Counted from the stretch's first letter, positions 46,016 through 55,441 are shown. The stretch: 64,000 nucleotides of DNA from Enterobacter kobei (GCF_018323985.1 NZ_AP024590.1:1178001-1242000); one strand, 5' to 3'. Translations and numbers: made by a program. The notes: generated by a model from the sequence alone, not told the origin.

Positions 46016-46909
46016 ATGAATCTTGGCTTACTGGTATCAGAAACGCGCAATTCACAGACAATGGATCTGGACGCCTTGTCGACCATCGAACTGGTTCACC
46101 GTTTTAATCAACAGGATACGCTGGTCGCTCTGGCAGTGAAAGAAACATTACCCGAGGTGGCGAAAGCGGTGGATGCCGCCGCTACCGCGCTGAAGGCCGG
46201 GGGACGTCTCATTTATATGGGGGCGGGGACCAGCGGGCGGCTGGGCGTGCTGGATGCCTCTGAGTGTCCACCCACTTTCGGCGTGCCGCACGGGCTGGTG
46301 GTCGGGCTGATTGCCGGCGGGCCGGGCGCGTTGCTTAAAGCCGTTGAAGGCGCGGAAGACGATCCGCAACTGGGGGAGGGCGATTTACAGGCGCTTGATC
46401 TGAAGCCTGAGGATCTGGTGGTCGGGCTGGCCGCGTCCGGGCGCACACCTTATGTCATCGGCGGGTTGAACTACGCCCGTAAGGTAGGCTGCACCACGGT
46501 GGCGATCTCCTGTAATCCCGGCTCGCCGATCGCCCAGATCGCCGACATTGCCATCTCCCCGGTAGTCGGGCCGGAAGCGCTGACCGGCTCTACGCGCCTG
46601 AAATCCGGCACAGCACAAAAACTGGTGCTCAATATGATCTCCACCGGTGCCATGGTGAAATTCGGCAAGGTCTATCAGAACCTGATGGTGGATATGAAAG
46701 CGACCAACGTTAAACTGGTGGATCGCGCCTGCCGCATGGTGGTGGAAGCTACGGGTGCTGCACGCAGCGACGCCGAGGCGATCCTTAAACAAACCGATTA
46801 TGACGTCAAACCGGCGATCCTGATGATCCTCACCGGGCTGGATGCCGCCGCCGCGCGGGAAAAACTCGCGGCGCACAAGGGCTTTTTACGCGCAGCATTA
46901 GAAAATTAA
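46016..46909 (+). CDS. murQ: N-acetylmuramic acid 6-phosphate etherase MurQ
   Basis: 297-residue SIS-domain enzyme that cleaves the lactyl ether of MurNAc 6-phosphate, giving GlcNAc 6-phosphate and D-lactate in peptidoglycan recycling. Signature regions are GGRLIYMGAGTSGRLGVLDASECPPTFG and VVGLAASGRTPYVIGGL. Length matches E. coli MurQ (298). It is followed after ten bases by the PTS gene and is divergent from yfhH. In E. coli murQP lies elsewhere, next to murR. Confidence 0.96.
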   Translation: MNLGLLVSETRNSQTMDLDALSTIELVHRFNQQDTLVALAVKETLPEVAKAVDAAATALKAGGRLIYMGAGTSGRLGVLDASECPPTFGVPHGLVVGLIAGGPGALLKAVEGAEDDPQLGEGDLQALDLKPEDLVVGLAASGRTPYVIGGLNYARKVGCTTVAISCNPGSPIAQIADIAISPVVGPEALTGSTRLKSGTAQKLVLNMISTGAMVKFGKVYQNLMVDMKATNVKLVDRACRMVVEATGAARSDAEAILKQTDYDVKPAILMILTGLDAAAAREKLAAHKGFLRAALEN

Positions 46910-46919
46910 CGAGGCGAGT

Positions 46920-48285
46920 ATGGATAAAACGACAACGCTGGCCAGTGAGATCCTGCGGGGGATTGGCGGGCAGCAAAATATTTCGCGGCTGGAAAACTGC
47001 ATGACGCGGGTGCGCGTCGAAGTGCACGACGATGCACTGCTGGATATTGCAGGCTTAAAAAAACTCCCCGGCGTCAGCGGCTATGTGAAGCAAGGGGAGC
47101 AGCACCAGCTGATTGTCGGCCCTGGCAAAGCCGCGCAGGTAGTGGATGCCATGCAAGCGTTGATGCGGGAACAGGGCGGAATGCCGGTTACCGATGACGT
47201 TGAACGCACCAAAGCGCAGGCCAAAAGCAAATACAAAGCGCCGATGAGCGATGCACTGCGCATGTTGGCTAACGTTTTCATCCCGCTGATTCCGGCCTTT
47301 ATCGCCTCGGGGCTGATCACTGGCATCATTAATATCCTTAAACGTCCGGATATCGTCGGTGACGTGGCTACCCAGTATCCCAACCTGCTCGGCCTGCTGG
47401 CGATATTTGGCAGCGCGGTCTTTGCCATCATGAATATCCTGGTGGGGGTGAATACCGCAAAAGTCTTCGGCGGATCGCTGGCGTTAGGTGGGGTGATGGC
47501 GGGAATTTTATCCAGCCCGCAGCTCGCGCAAATTACCCTTTTCGGGGAACAACTCCAGCCGGGACGTGGCGGGGTGATCGCCGTGCTGCTGGTAGTGGCG
47601 CTGATGTGCTGGATCGAAAAGCGCCTGCGCGCGTTGCTGCCCGGCTCCATTGAGCTGATCCTTAACCCGCTGCTGACAACGCTCATCACCGGCGCTATTG
47701 CTGTTGTGGCGCTGCAACCGCTGGGCGGCTGGATCTCCGAAGCCATCGCACACGGCGCATCATGGGCTATCGATCGCGGTGGGTTCCTGGTCGGCGCGGT
47801 GATGGCGGGCACCTTCCTGCCGCTGGTACTCACCGGGCTGCATCAGGGGCTGGTGCCAATCCATGTCGAACTGGTGCAGGCGCATGGCTATAACGCGCTG
47901 CTGCCGATCCTCTCCATGGCGGGCGTCGGTCAGGTGGGCGCGGCTATTGCGGTGCTGATGAAAACCCGTAACAGTCGCCTGAAAAAGCTCTGCAAAGGGG
48001 CGCTGCCGGTGGGATTGCTGGGCATTGGGGAACCGCTGATTTTTGGCGTCACGCTACCGCTCGGTAAGCCGTTTCTGGGCGCCTGTCTGGGGGGGCGCGG
48101 TCGGCGGGGCGCTGATCAGCTATTTTAAAGTGGCGACGGTGATCACCTTTGGGATTTCCGGTTTACCGCTGGCGTTAACGATTGTCACCGGAAAAGTCGC
48201 GCTCTATCTGTTAGGCTATTTAGTGGCGGTTATTGCCGGGTTCCTCTTTACCTGGCTTTTAGGGTTCAACGATCCAGAGGAGTAA
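46920..48285 (+). pseudogene. murP: MurP-like PTS EIIBC permease, frameshifted
   Basis: PTS transporter resembling MurNAc permease MurP. EIIB is at 1-about 85 with phosphorylation Cys27 (RLENCMTRVRVEV); EIIC follows with several membrane segments and the motif GIGEPLIFGVTLPLGKPFLGACL. Near residue 390 the frame shifts at a run of seven G (48089-48095). The first frame ends in unrelated residues at 48128. The +1 frame continues with a typical EIIC end (GGAVGGALISYFKVATVITF to 48285). Removing one G would give a 454-residue protein. It may be a sequencing error, a mutation or slippage; the last membrane segments are otherwise lost. Confidence 0.85.
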
Positions 48286-48288
48286 GGT

Positions 48289-48924
48289 TTGGCTAACAGC
48301 GAGCGTCGTGTCGTTTTTTTTGACCTGGATGGAACACTACATCAGCAGGATATGTTTGGTACTTTCTTGCGTTATCTGTTGCGTCGTCAGCCACTGAATG
48401 CGTTGCTCGTCCTGCCGTTGCTGCCCATTATTGGCGGCGCGTTACTGATTAAAGGGCGTGCCGCACGCTGGCCGATGAGCCTGTTGTTATGGGGATGTAC
48501 CTGGGGTCACAGCGAAGCGCGCCTGAAACAGCTGGAAAAGGATTTTGTGGCCTGGTTTCGCACCAAAGTCACCGCGTTCCCGGTGGTGCAGGACCGTCTG
48601 ACCAATTATCTTGCGGCGTCCGACGCCGACATCTGGCTGATCACCGGTTCGCCGCAGCCGCTGGTGGAACAGGTCTATTTTGATACGCCCTGGCTGCCGC
48701 GCGTGAATCTGATCGCAAGCCAGGTCCATCGCCGTTACGGCGGCTGGGTACTGACTATGCGCTGTCTGGGACATGAAAAGGTGGTGCAGCTGGAACGTAA
48801 AATCGGTACGCCGCTGCGATTGTACAGCGGCTACAGCGACAGCAAACAAGATAACCCGCTGTTATATTTCTGCCAGCACCGCTGGCGGGTGACGCCGCGC
48901 GGTGAGCTTCAGCAACTGGAATAG
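48289..48924 (+). CDS. pgpC: Phosphatidylglycerophosphatase C PgpC (YfhB)
   Basis: 211-residue HAD-superfamily membrane phosphatase converting PGP to phosphatidylglycerol. Motif I FFDLDGTLHQQDMFG and motif II (WLITGSPQP) are present, with a membrane segment at about 35-55. The start is TTG (MANSERRVVFF) preceded by AGAGGAGTAAGG, consistent with E. coli YfhB. It begins three bases after the restored PTS frame, so the two are probably cotranscribed. Confidence 0.95.
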   Translation: MANSERRVVFFDLDGTLHQQDMFGTFLRYLLRRQPLNALLVLPLLPIIGGALLIKGRAARWPMSLLLWGCTWGHSEARLKQLEKDFVAWFRTKVTAFPVVQDRLTNYLAASDADIWLITGSPQPLVEQVYFDTPWLPRVNLIASQVHRRYGGWVLTMRCLGHEKVVQLERKIGTPLRLYSGYSDSKQDNPLLYFCQHRWRVTPRGELQQLE

Positions 48925-48984
48925 TGCCTGATACATAGCGACTGTGTATAATGCGCCCCGCTTTTATCACTGGAGTGCTATCCC

Positions 48985-49488
48985 TTGTCCGACGCTGAAT
49001 TGACCCATGAATACTGGATGCGCCACGCGCTTACGCTCGCTCAGCGCGCCTGGGATGAAGGGGAAGTCCCGGTCGGGGCGGTGCTGGTGCATAACAACCA
49101 GGTGATTGGCGAAGGCTGGAACCGGCCAATTGGCCGTCACGATCCCACGGCCCACGCCGAAATCATGGCACTGCGGCAGGGCGGGCTGGTACAGCAAAAC
49201 TACCGTCTGCTGGATACCACGCTGTATGTCACGCTGGAGCCGTGCGTCATGTGCGCAGGCGCGATGGTGCACAGCCGCATCGGGCGTCTGATCTTCGGCG
49301 CGCGGGATGCCAAAACCGGCGCGGCAGGCTCCCTTATTGATGTGCTGCATCATCCGGGCATGAATCATCGGGTAGAGATCGTGGAAGGTATACTGCGCGA
49401 CGAGTGCGCCGGGATGCTGAGCGACTTTTTCCGTCAGCGACGGGCCGAGAAAAAAGCGCTGAAAAAGCGTGTCACTGACGCGGGTTAA
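48985..49488 (+). CDS. tadA: tRNA-specific adenosine deaminase TadA
   Basis: 167-residue essential enzyme making inosine at position 34 of tRNA-Arg(ACG). The zinc and catalytic motifs PTAHAEIMAL and EPCVMCAGAMVHSRIG are intact. It starts with TTG (MSDAELTHEYWMRHAL) after CTGGAG. Its TAA forms a TTAA palindrome shared with the stop of convergent mltF. Confidence 0.98.
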   Translation: MSDAELTHEYWMRHALTLAQRAWDEGEVPVGAVLVHNNQVIGEGWNRPIGRHDPTAHAEIMALRQGGLVQQNYRLLDTTLYVTLEPCVMCAGAMVHSRIGRLIFGARDAKTGAAGSLIDVLHHPGMNHRVEIVEGILRDECAGMLSDFFRQRRAEKKALKKRVTDAG

Positions 49489-51050
49489 GGCGCAGTTTTG
49501 TGTACCGGCGGCAGCTGCGCCGGTGCCTGGGGCAGCACCAGCGGCGATCGGCCAAACACATCTGCCGGTGAAAAGGCGCTGAAGGGCAGCACGCCCTCGT
49601 GCGGCGGATCCAGTTCATGCACATCTACCACCGGATAGCTTTGCGCCAGGCGCAGCGCGTCTGCCGCCTGTTTCTCTTTCTCCTGCAAATAGCCCACCAG
49701 GCTTATCTGATATTTACGGATATTCTCCACATAGGCATAAGCTTCATGGCCGCGCGCATAACCGTAGGTGAGTTTGCTGTACCAGGGCTTCTGGCTCAGC
49801 AGCGGTAAACGCTGTTTTACATCAGACCAGCTGTCCGGGTTGCCTTTGGTGCGGGCGGTCAGCGCCCTGGCATCCAGCATGTGCGCGTAGCCCATGTTAT
49901 AGGCTGCCAGCGCATACCAGATGCGCTCTTCTTCGGGCACCGTTTCCGGCACTTTTGCCATCATGTCCTGCAGATAGCGCGCGCCGCCGCTGATGCTCTG
50001 CTCGGCATCGGTGCGATCGCTCAGGCCAAGGCTTTGGGCGGTATTTTTGGTGAGCATCATTAAGCCGCGCACGCCGGTCGGCGAGGTGGCCTGAGTGTCC
50101 CAGTGGGATTCCTGATACGAGATTGCAGCCAGTAGCCGCCAGTCAATATTCTGCGCGTATTTCTCAAACAGCGGTTGCAGTTCCGGCAGGACATTGTCCA
50201 CTGCCCGCAGGAAGGTGCGGGTATCAACATAATCAAAGCCTTCGCCGTGGCCGAGATATTTCTCCTCCAGCCGCGCCAGGGTGCCGTCTTCATTCATGTC
50301 ATTGAAAAAATCGAGCATTGCCGCGGAGAGGGTGTTGTCGCTGTCTTTATGAGTGAACCAGGTCACCGGCTGCTCATCGCTGATGTCCAGTGCCACCGCC
50401 AGCTCCGGATGCACCCGCTGAAACAGGCTGATGGCCACGGAATCCGCTACGGTATACGCCAGCTTCCCGTCCGCCACCTGTTGCAGCAGGGCGTTCGTGC
50501 CGAGCTTCTCATCCACCGTCCAGCTCAGGTCCGGATACTTCTGCGCTTTAAGGGCCTGCAAATCACTGATGGAAACGTGACCCGGCGCAATGGTCAGTTG
50601 TGAGGCATTGACCTCAGCAAGCGAGCGCGGACGATAGCTGCCCACCCGGTACACCAGTTGCTGCGAAACAGAGTAATAGATCGGCCCGGCCTGATAGTTG
50701 CGGACGCGCTCGCTGTTATACACCAGCCCGGCGGCCAGCATATCAGCGTGATCACTGTCGAGGTCGTCAAACAGCTGGCTGATGTTCTGGCGCACCGTGA
50801 CGGTCAGCTTCACGCCGAGATAATCAGCAAACTGCTGCGCGAGTTCGTAATCCAGCCCGGAAGGCTTGCCATCAATGGCGGACCAGGTCAGTGGCGAGAT
50901 GATGGTGCTGACGCGCAACTCACCGCGCGCCTGGATGGCGGCGATGCGATTTTCGGCTTTATCAGACCAGGGAATGGAAGGCCACAGCGCCGCTGCCAGC
51001 AGCAGGGTAACGATGCCGATAAGCAGATAATTAAGCTTTAATTTTTTCAA
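49485..51050 (-). CDS. mltF: Membrane-bound lytic murein transglycosylase F
   Basis: 521-residue peptidoglycan lytic enzyme. After an N-terminal hydrophobic export/anchor segment (about 8-28) comes a periplasmic solute-binding-like domain (about 40-270, GELRVSTIISPLTWSAIDGKPSGLDYELAQ). The C-terminal SLT domain has the catalytic Glu in LLAAISYQESHWD and TSPTGVRGLMMLT. Length is near that of E. coli MltF (518). It is divergent from purL. Confidence 0.96.
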   Translation of the reverse strand: MKKLKLNYLLIGIVTLLLAAALWPSIPWSDKAENRIAAIQARGELRVSTIISPLTWSAIDGKPSGLDYELAQQFADYLGVKLTVTVRQNISQLFDDLDSDHADMLAAGLVYNSERVRNYQAGPIYYSVSQQLVYRVGSYRPRSLAEVNASQLTIAPGHVSISDLQALKAQKYPDLSWTVDEKLGTNALLQQVADGKLAYTVADSVAISLFQRVHPELAVALDISDEQPVTWFTHKDSDNTLSAAMLDFFNDMNEDGTLARLEEKYLGHGEGFDYVDTRTFLRAVDNVLPELQPLFEKYAQNIDWRLLAAISYQESHWDTQATSPTGVRGLMMLTKNTAQSLGLSDRTDAEQSISGGARYLQDMMAKVPETVPEEERIWYALAAYNMGYAHMLDARALTARTKGNPDSWSDVKQRLPLLSQKPWYSKLTYGYARGHEAYAYVENIRKYQISLVGYLQEKEKQAADALRLAQSYPVVDVHELDPPHEGVLPFSAFSPADVFGRSPLVLPQAPAQLPPVHKTAP

Positions 51051-51213
51051 TTAGTTAATTCTCTGCGCCGCGCGAGTCCTGAGTAGATGCTGCCCTGATA
51101 ACATTAATGTGTGATGAAGAATGAGCGGCATTTTGCTTAACAATAAGGCAGTTGGCAACTATTTCGCGAAACGGCAGGGGCGAAGCCGCAAAATTTGCGC
51201 CGATTTTATTTCC

Positions 51214-51252
51214 ACGCAAACGGTTTCGTCGGCGCTCACTATTCTCTATAAT
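51214..51252 (+). promoter_or_regulatory. purL promoter with PurR box
   Basis: ACGCAAACGGTTTCGT (51214-51229) differs from the ideal PurR operator ACGCAAACGTTTGCGT at few positions and covers the -35 area. A consensus -10 TATAAT lies at 51247-51252. Purine repression is expected. Confidence 0.8.
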
Positions 51253-51316
51253 GTGCCCGTTTTCCCCACCTTGCGCATACGTAAAGCGTCACCGACGCGC
51301 TAAAGACGAGAGACTT

Positions 51317-54300
51317 ATGATGGAAATTCTGCGTGGTTCGCCTGCCCTGTCTGCCTTCCGTATCAACAAATTGCTGGCACGTTTTCAGGCGGCCAACCTT
51401 CCTGTAAGCAACATTTACGCCGAGTATGTCCATTTTGCCGATCTCACCGCCCCGTTAACGGCTGACGAACACGCCCGACTGGCACGTTTGCTGCAATACG
51501 GCCCGGCGCTCGCCAGCCATACTCCGGCAGGCAAGCTGATCCTTGTGACCCCGCGTCCGGGCACCATTTCGCCCTGGTCCTCTAAAGCCACCGATATCGC
51601 CCACAACTGCGGCCTGTCTCTGATAAACCGCCTTGAGCGCGGTGTGGCCTGGTACGTTGACGCTGCGGAACTGAGCGCGGCGCAGTGGCAGGTCGTGGCG
51701 GACGAACTGCACGATCGCATGATGGAAACGGTATTCACGGCGCTGGATGACGCGCAGCAGCTATTTGCCCATCACCAGCCGGTGCCGGTCGCCAGCGTGG
51801 ATATGCTGGGGCAGGGACGTCAGGCGCTCAACGATGCCAACCTTCGTCTGGGGCTGGCGCTGGCGGAAGACGAAATTGACTATCTGTTCGATGCCTTTAC
51901 GCGTCTGGGTCGCAACCCGAACGACATCGAACTCTATATGTTTGCGCAGGCGAACTCCGAACACTGCCGTCACAAAATCTTTAACGCTGACTGGGTGATC
52001 GACGGCGAACAGCAGCCGAAATCGCTGTTTAAAATGATCAAGAACACCTTTGAACAGACACCGGACCACGTGCTGTCAGCTTATAAAGACAACGCCGCGG
52101 TGATGGAAGGTTCAGAGGTGGGGCGTTTCTACGCCAGTCACGAAGAAGGGCGCTACGACTTCCACCAGGAGCCGACGCATATCCTGATGAAAGTGGAAAC
52201 CCATAACCACCCGACGGCGATCTCGCCATGGCCGGGGGCGGCAACCGGCTCCGGCGGTGAAATTCGTGATGAAGGCGCAACCGGACGCGGCGCGAAACCG
52301 AAAGCCGGGCTGGTGGGCTTCTCTGTTTCCAACCTTCGTATTCCGGGCTTTGAACAGCCGTGGGAAGAAGATTTCGGCAAGCCGGACCGCATCGTTACCG
52401 CGCTGGATATCATGACCGATGGCCCGCTTGGCGGCGCGGCCTTTAACAACGAATTTGGTCGTCCGGCACTGAACGGCTACTTCCGTACCTATGAAGAAAA
52501 AGTGAACAGTCACAACGGCGAAGAGCTGCGCGGCTATCACAAACCGATCATGCTGGCTGGCGGGATCGGCAACATTCGCGCCGATCACGTGCAAAAAGGC
52601 GAGATCAACGTTGGCGCGAAACTGATCGTGCTGGGCGGCCCGGCGATGAACATCGGTCTGGGCGGCGGCGCGGCGTCGTCGATGGCCTCCGGCCAGTCTG
52701 ACGCGGATCTCGATTTTGCTTCTGTACAGCGCGACAACCCGGAAATGGAGCGTCGTTGCCAGGAAGTGATCGACCGCTGCTGGCAGCTGGGCGACGCCAA
52801 CCCGATCCTGTTTATTCATGACGTTGGCGCGGGCGGTCTGTCCAACGCCATGCCGGAGCTGGTGAGCGACGGCAATCGCGGCGGTCGTTTCGATCTGCGT
52901 AAGATCCTCAGCGATGAGCCAGGCATGAGCCCGCTGGAGATCTGGTGTAACGAATCTCAGGAACGTTACGTGCTGGCAGTGGCTGCCGACCAGTTACCGC
53001 TGTTCGATGCCCTGTGCCGCCGTGAGCGCGCCCCTTATGCGGTGATCGGTGAAGCTACCGAAGAGATGCACTTAAGCCTTGCTGACAGCCATTTCGACAA
53101 TCAGCCGATCGACATGCCGCTGGACGTGCTGCTGGGCAAAACGCCGAAAATGACCCGTACTGTGCAGACGCGCAAAGCGGCTGGCGAAGCCTTTGAGCGG
53201 CAGAACATCACCGTGGCGGAAGCGGTAAACCGTGTGCTTCATCTGCCCGCCGTCGCGGAGAAAACCTTCCTTATCACCATCGGCGACCGCAGCGTCACCG
53301 GTATGGTGGCCCGCGATCAGATGGTAGGGCCGTGGCAGGTGCCGGTAGCCAACTGTGCCGTCACCACGGCCAGCCTCGACAGCTACTATGGCGAAGCCAT
53401 GTCGCTGGGTGAACGTGCGCCGGTGGCGCTGCTCGATTTTGCTGCCTCTGCCCGTCTGGCGGTGGGCGAAGCCCTGACTAACATCGCCGCCACGCAAATC
53501 GGCGACATCAAACGCATTAAGCTCTCCGCAAACTGGATGGCGGCAGCCGGACACCCCGGCGAAGACGCCGGTCTCTATGAAGCCGTGAAAGCAGTGGGTG
53601 AAGAACTCTGCCCGGCGCTCGGCCTGACCATCCCGGTGGGTAAAGACTCCATGTCGATGAAAACCCGCTGGCAGGACGGCAACGAGCAGCGTGAAATGAC
53701 CTCGCCGCTGTCGCTGGTGATCACCGCTTTTGCCCGCGTCGAAGATGTGCGTCATACCATCACGCCGCAACTGTCTACCGACGATAACGCGCTGCTGCTG
53801 ATCGACCTGGGTAAAGGGCACAACGCGCTGGGCGCAACGGCGCTGGCGCAGGTCTATCGTCAACTGGGCGACAAACCCGCCGACGTACGCGATGTGGCGC
53901 AGTTGAAAGGCTTCTACGACGCTATTCAGGCGCTGGTAGCCGGACGCCAGTTGCTGGCCTATCACGACCGTTCCGACGGTGGCCTGTTGGTGACGCTGGC
54001 AGAAATGGCCTTTGCCGGTCACTGTGGCATCGAGGCCGATATTGCTGCGCTGGGTGACGATCGCCTGGCCGCGCTGTTTAACGAAGAGCTGGGAGCGGTG
54101 ATCCAGATCCGCGCGGCTGACCGTGATGCGGTGGAAAAACTGCTCAGCGCTCACGGCCTCGCGGACTGCGTGCACTATCTCGGTAAAGCCGTGGCAGGCG
54201 ATCGCTTTACACTCACCGCCGGTCAACAGGCAGTGTTCAGCGAAAGCCGTAGCCAGCTGCGTATGTGGTGGGCAGAAACCACCTGGCAGATGCAGCGCCT

Positions 54301-55204
54301 GCGCGATAACCCGGAATGTGCCGACCAGGAGCATCAGGCAAAAGCCAACGATGCCGATCCGGGGCTGAACGTTAAACTCTCTTTCGACATTAACGACGAT
54401 ATCGCCGCGCCGTACATCGCCACCGGTGCGCGTCCGAAAGTAGCGGTACTGCGCGAACAGGGCGTGAACTCCCATGTTGAAATGGCAGCAGCCTTTCACC
54501 GCGCGGGTTTCGATGCCATCGACATCCACATGAGCGATCTGCTGGCGGGCCGTACCGGCCTGGATGATTTCCAGGCGCTGGTAGCGTGCGGCGGCTTCTC
54601 TTACGGCGACGTGCTGGGGGCAGGCGAGGGCTGGGCGAAATCCATTCTGTTCAACAACCGCGTGCGCGATACCTTCGAAACCTTCTTCCATCGTCCGCAA
54701 ACGCTGGCGCTGGGCGTGTGCAACGGTTGTCAGATGATGTCTAACCTGCGCGAACTGATCCCTGGCAGCGATCTGTGGCCGCGATTTGTGCGTAACCACT
54801 CCGACCGTTTTGAAGCCCGCTTCAGCCTGGTGGAAGTCACGCAAAGCCCGTCGCTGCTCTTACAGGGCATGGTAGGCTCGCAGATGCCGATTGCCGTTTC
54901 TCACGGCGAAGGCCGCGTGGAAGTCCGTGATGACGCGCATCTGGCGGCGCTGGAAAGTAAAGGTCTGGTGGCGCTGCGTTTTGTCGATAACAGCGGCAAG
55001 GTGACGCAGACTTACCCGGCGAACCCGAACGGCTCGCCGAATGGTATCACTGCGGTGACGTCAGAAAATGGCCGCGTCACGCTGATGATGCCGCACCCGG
55101 AGCGCGTATTCCGTACCGTCAGCAACTCCTGGCACCCGGAAAACTGGGGCGAGGACAGCCCGTGGATGCGTATCTTCCGTAACGCCCGTAAGCAACTGGG
55201 ATAA
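51317..55204 (+). CDS. purL: Phosphoribosylformylglycinamidine synthase PurL
   Basis: 1295-residue large-type FGAM synthetase that converts FGAR plus glutamine and ATP to FGAM in purine synthesis. An N-terminal PurS-like domain is followed by two AIR-synthetase-like halves (HILMKVETHNHPTAISPWPG, NPILFIHDVGAGGLSNAMPEL) and a C-terminal class I glutaminase with nucleophile Cys in LGVCNGCQMMSNL. I start it at MMEILRGSPALSAFR, giving exactly the E. coli length; a longer frame reading upstream crosses the promoter. A PurR box precedes it. Confidence 0.98.
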   Translation: MMEILRGSPALSAFRINKLLARFQAANLPVSNIYAEYVHFADLTAPLTADEHARLARLLQYGPALASHTPAGKLILVTPRPGTISPWSSKATDIAHNCGLSLINRLERGVAWYVDAAELSAAQWQVVADELHDRMMETVFTALDDAQQLFAHHQPVPVASVDMLGQGRQALNDANLRLGLALAEDEIDYLFDAFTRLGRNPNDIELYMFAQANSEHCRHKIFNADWVIDGEQQPKSLFKMIKNTFEQTPDHVLSAYKDNAAVMEGSEVGRFYASHEEGRYDFHQEPTHILMKVETHNHPTAISPWPGAATGSGGEIRDEGATGRGAKPKAGLVGFSVSNLRIPGFEQPWEEDFGKPDRIVTALDIMTDGPLGGAAFNNEFGRPALNGYFRTYEEKVNSHNGEELRGYHKPIMLAGGIGNIRADHVQKGEINVGAKLIVLGGPAMNIGLGGGAASSMASGQSDADLDFASVQRDNPEMERRCQEVIDRCWQLGDANPILFIHDVGAGGLSNAMPELVSDGNRGGRFDLRKILSDEPGMSPLEIWCNESQERYVLAVAADQLPLFDALCRRERAPYAVIGEATEEMHLSLADSHFDNQPIDMPLDVLLGKTPKMTRTVQTRKAAGEAFERQNITVAEAVNRVLHLPAVAEKTFLITIGDRSVTGMVARDQMVGPWQVPVANCAVTTASLDSYYGEAMSLGERAPVALLDFAASARLAVGEALTNIAATQIGDIKRIKLSANWMAAAGHPGEDAGLYEAVKAVGEELCPALGLTIPVGKDSMSMKTRWQDGNEQREMTSPLSLVITAFARVEDVRHTITPQLSTDDNALLLIDLGKGHNALGATALAQVYRQLGDKPADVRDVAQLKGFYDAIQALVAGRQLLAYHDRSDGGLLVTLAEMAFAGHCGIEADIAALGDDRLAALFNEELGAVIQIRAADRDAVEKLLSAHGLADCVHYLGKAVAGDRFTLTAGQQAVFSESRSQLRMWWAETTWQMQRLRDNPECADQEHQAKANDADPGLNVKLSFDINDDIAAPYIATGARPKVAVLREQGVNSHVEMAAAFHRAGFDAIDIHMSDLLAGRTGLDDFQALVACGGFSYGDVLGAGEGWAKSILFNNRVRDTFETFFHRPQTLALGVCNGCQMMSNLRELIPGSDLWPRFVRNHSDRFEARFSLVEVTQSPSLLLQGMVGSQMPIAVSHGEGRVEVRDDAHLAALESKGLVALRFVDNSGKVTQTYPANPNGSPNGITAVTSENGRVTLMMPHPERVFRTVSNSWHPENWGEDSPWMRIFRNARKQLG

Positions 55205-55212
55205 TGCTCACA

Positions 55213-55252
55213 CGCCACTGTCGGTTTTGCCCGACAGTGGCGCTTTTCTTTG
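55213..55252 (+). terminator. Intrinsic terminator of purL
   Basis: Perfect 12-bp stem CGCCACTGTCGG/CCGACAGTGGCG with a TTTTGC loop and T-rich tail. The stem also contains a TGTC-N10-GACA GlrR-type box. Confidence 0.92.
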
Positions 55253-55331
55253 TCTCTTTTTGGCGACACTTAAGTGATTGATTTTTATAGGTATGACCAG
55301 TGCGCTTCCGTGGTGTTGCTTTTTGGCGACA
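55219..55331 (+). promoter_or_regulatory. Three GlrR-type activator boxes upstream of glmY
   Basis: TGTC-N10-GACA occurs at 55219-55236 and 55251-55268, and TGTT-N10-GACA at 55314-55331. GlrR is known to bind such sites upstream of glmY. Centres are 32 and 63 bp apart, close to three and six helical turns. The first box lies in the purL terminator stem. Confidence 0.85.
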
Positions 55332-55412
55332 GTGTGCTGGAAAAGTGAGCAGGCTAAATACCGGCATTAAAATAATAAAATCCTTTTAATTCAATGGCTA
55401 AATAATAAACCC

Positions 55413-55441
55413 TGTACATTGGCACGGGTTGTGCATATTAT
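55413..55441 (+). promoter_or_regulatory. glmY promoter: sigma-54 with overlapping sigma-70
   Basis: GG (55421-55422) and GC (55433-55434) are separated by 10 bases in TGGCACGGGTTGTGCA, matching the sigma-54 -24/-12 pattern. A sigma-70-like TGTACA (55413-55418) and TATTAT (55436-55441) with 17-bp spacing would start at about the same base. Overlapping promoters are known for E. coli glmY. Confidence 0.8.

Noticed and set aside
48043..48285. Separate 80-codon gene at the end of the PTS locus
   Set aside because: Its sequence from GGAVGGALISYF onward is the normal EIIC C-terminus; it is the +1 remainder of the frameshifted gene, not an independent ORF.
46016..48285. Horizontal island including murQ and the PTS gene
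   Set aside because: No integrase, tRNA junction, direct repeats or composition shift is visible; the genes fit smoothly between conserved neighbours and pair logically with yfhH.
53072..54844. 590-codon open frame on the minus strand inside purL
   Set aside because: It lies wholly antisense to a full-length conserved gene, its translation resembles no family I know, and it has no ribosome site or promoter. Long antisense frames are common opposite GC-rich, codon-biased genes.
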